Assembly: GCA_023438115.1 (NCBI GenBank)
Contig: JAEZEB010000019.1
Location: 1-6,958 of the forward strand
Direction: 5' to 3'
DNA length: 6,958 nt
From: Pseudomonadota bacterium
GTDB lineage: Bacteria > Pseudomonadota > Gammaproteobacteria > Burkholderiales > Burkholderiaceae_C
The notes under the pieces were generated by a model that was not told where the DNA came from, ran no database searches, and was given only the letters and a program-made list of their open reading frames with translations. Position 1 is the first letter of the stretch. Each line of letters starts with the position of its first letter. Of the stretch, positions 6,939-6,958 are shown piece by piece. The translations under genes and the position numbers were made by a program.

Positions 6939-6958
6939 GACATCGGATGCCGCGGCAT

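Overview
This window is a GC-rich chromosomal segment. Its protein families and gene neighbourhood suggest a betaproteobacterium of the Burkholderiales, probably Comamonadaceae-like. That is inference from content: peptidyl-tRNA hydrolase, a YfhL-type ferredoxin and a small secreted CGNSY-type protein lie side by side, and a REP-like ATCCCGGC/GCCGGGAT palindrome is present. No taxonomic search was possible.

Positions 1-5468 (minus strand, read right to left) hold one tightly packed transcription unit for peptide-type ABC import. The order is DppB-like permease (5468-4518), DppC-like permease (4521-3643), DppD-like ATPase (3640-2648), DppF-like ATPase (2651-1821), periplasmic binding protein (1779-289), and the start of an amidase (284 to beyond the left edge). 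Neighbouring genes overlap by ATGA or are 2 to 41 bases apart. The expected pathway is capture of a peptide or amide compound in the periplasm, ATP-driven import, and probably amide-bond hydrolysis in the cytoplasm. The substrate cannot be read from the sequence.

Positions 5469-5515 form a 47-base divergent intergenic region. From it a YfhL-family 4Fe-4S ferredoxin gene (5516-5818) runs on the plus strand. It meets head-on, with a 41-base 3' overlap, a gene for a small exported protein of DUF4124-like type (6155-5778, minus), which follows peptidyl-tRNA hydrolase (pth, 6796-6188, minus). Upstream of pth are an intrinsic terminator directed on the minus strand (6858-6886), probably for a gene outside the window, and a REP-like palindrome (6919-6938).

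The most notable observation is that the DppD-like ATPase has Asp-Ala-Pro where the catalytic Asp-Glu-Pro of Walker B is expected, while its DppF-like partner is intact. This predicts an asymmetric ATPase pair. I saw no CRISPR array, insertion sequence, tRNA, rRNA or recognisable defence system. Apart from the points listed as findings, the region looks like ordinary metabolic and housekeeping sequence.
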